A stretch of DNA of 6,307 nt. Source: Leptolyngbya sp. SIO4C1 (GTDB taxonomy: Bacteria > Cyanobacteriota > Cyanobacteriia > Phormidesmidales > Phormidesmidaceae). Numbering within the stretch: position 1 is the stretch's first letter; each line of letters begins with the position of its first letter. A model generated the notes under the pieces. The model was not told the DNA's origin and ran no database searches. It saw only the letters and a list, made by a program, of their open reading frames with translations. The position numbers and the translations under genes are program-made. Location of the stretch: contig JAAHIA010000291.1 of NCBI GenBank assembly GCA_010671975.1, positions 1 through 6,307 of the forward strand, read 5' to 3'. This document shows, in pieces, positions 5,949-6,307 of the stretch.

Positions 5949-5972
5949 TCTGAAATTCTTAGAATTATCAGA
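5949..5972. promoter_or_regulatory. 24-bp palindrome upstream of the two-gene operon, candidate operator
   Basis: The plus strand has the arm TCTGAAATTCT (5949-5959), a central T (5960), then AGAATT, a single unpaired A (5967) and TCAGA (to 5972): 11-bp arms with one bulge. The almost absent spacer argues for a DNA-binding site for a dimeric regulator rather than an RNA hairpin. On the minus strand the palindrome contains GATAAT, a five-of-six match to the sigma-70 -10 box, but I see no good -35 element at the right distance. It lies about 64 bp before the operon's first ATG. Confidence 0.5.
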
Positions 5973-6024
5973 TGTAGAAATCTTCTGGGCTGAGCGTAAA
6001 GCATGAATTTTGGGCAATTCTTTG

Positions 6025-6049
6025 TGTGACTAACTTAGAAGAAAAGCTC
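6025..6049. repeat. Right arm of imperfect inverted repeat flanking the two-gene cassette
   Basis: Its complement reads TTTTCTTCTA followed directly by AGTTAGTCACA, with GAGC in front, matching the three blocks of 4700-4730 in order. The two arms point inward and enclose 4731-6024, that is both membrane-protein genes and their complete upstream region. Confidence 0.75.
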
Positions 6050-6307
6050 AATTTCAAGAGGTACATTACCACCTTTGAATAGTGTTTTCTGTGACTCAGT
6101 AGGTGGACTTCAGTAAGATGGATCACTTTGAGAAGGCACCCCAATCCGATCAACTATGGGACTAAAGCTAACAGGTTTGTCTTAGTGGTGCAGAAAACTA
6201 AGTTGGTCTCAGCCTGAGAAACGAGTGATCCTATCGAACTCAATGCGGCAGTCCAACTGTCGCTGCTTTTTCTTTGAGGCACAAGCAGGCGGCGGACTGT
6301 AGGTCGG

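Larger units (their letters stand above)
5886..6307. other. Gene-free right end: operon upstream region plus unassigned DNA
   Basis: Bases 5886-6024 are the upstream region of the minus-strand operon (ribosome binding site, palindrome). Bases 6025-6049 are the right arm of the inverted repeat. In 6050-6307 I recognise no gene, tRNA, repeat array or terminator. All frames are broken by stops at roughly the random rate. The minus frame ending in TAA at 6041-6043 reads TESQKTLFKGGNVPLEIELFF after a stop at about 6113-6115 and has further stops upstream; it could be a decayed coding end but has no identifiable family. The last 70 bp become G/C-rich and may lead into the next gene. Confidence 0.5.

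Noticed and set aside
5484..6017. 177-residue version of the carboxypeptidase-regulatory-like protein starting at 6017.
   Set aside because: The extra 44 residues have no ribosome binding site, cover the 24-bp palindrome and look non-coding, while AGGAAA precedes the ATG at 5885 and the product then starts naturally before the membrane helix.
6084..6231. Two 8-bp inverted pairs, GTTTTCTG/CAGAAAAC (6084-6091 with 6191-6198) and GGATCACT/AGTGATCC (6120-6127 with 6224-6231).
   Set aside because: The pairs interleave rather than nest, do not extend beyond 8 bp and are expected by chance at this length.
1..6307. CRISPR arrays, tRNA or rRNA genes, riboswitches, intact insertion sequences.
   Set aside because: No spaced direct repeats, tRNA-like T-loop sequences or transposase motifs were found on either strand.

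Overview
The window looks like cyanobacterial chromosome. The first 4.6 kb carries nine copies of the octamer GCGATCGC (HIP1, the highly iterated palindrome typical of cyanobacterial genomes). The gene families fit as well: a DUF1565/parallel beta-helix protein with a C-terminal SPOR-like tail, a eukaryotic-type Ser/Thr kinase with a beta-rich C-terminal half, a single-domain rhodanese ending in PSIPRY, and a Uma2-type (DUF820) nuclease remnant. A filamentous or Leptolyngbya/Phormidesmis-like cyanobacterium is my guess, not something the sequence proves.

Layout. (1) 65-1942, plus strand: secreted or envelope-type beta-helix protein with a long Pro/Ala/Glu linker holding tandem repeats; its frame stays open to the left edge, so the true start may lie outside the window. 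(2) 1946-3715, minus: Ser/Thr protein kinase, convergent with gene 1 and separated by only 3 bp. (3) 3798-4166, minus: rhodanese, 82 bp upstream of the kinase on the same strand, possibly co-transcribed. (4) 4190-4251: perfect 31-bp tandem duplication just upstream of the rhodanese, at the point where the next element is truncated. (5) 4253-4721, plus: a Uma2-family pseudogene lacking its N-terminus and carrying at least four frame disruptions; its protein can be followed through all three plus frames. (6) 4761-5885, minus: a two-gene, A/T-rich operon with no HIP1 sites. The first gene (5484-5885) encodes a single-pass membrane protein with a carboxypeptidase-regulatory-like beta-sandwich domain. 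The second (4761-5459) encodes a two-helix membrane protein with a charged helix and a C-terminal Cys/His-bearing domain resembling the 'sunset' domain. (7) 5886-6307: operon upstream region with a 24-bp palindrome, then about 290 bp in which no gene is recognised.

The most interesting structure is the right-hand third. The two-gene operon, with its own promoter region and palindrome, sits between imperfect inverted repeats (4700-4730 and 6025-6049: 25 identical bases, broken in the left copy only by two 3-base insertions). The left repeat overlaps the 3' end of the dead Uma2 gene. Base composition, absence of HIP1 and the flanking repeats together suggest a cassette acquired into, or rearranged beside, a decaying Uma2 locus. 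What the two membrane proteins do is unknown; a shared envelope or sensing role, or a small defence-like module, are both only hypotheses.
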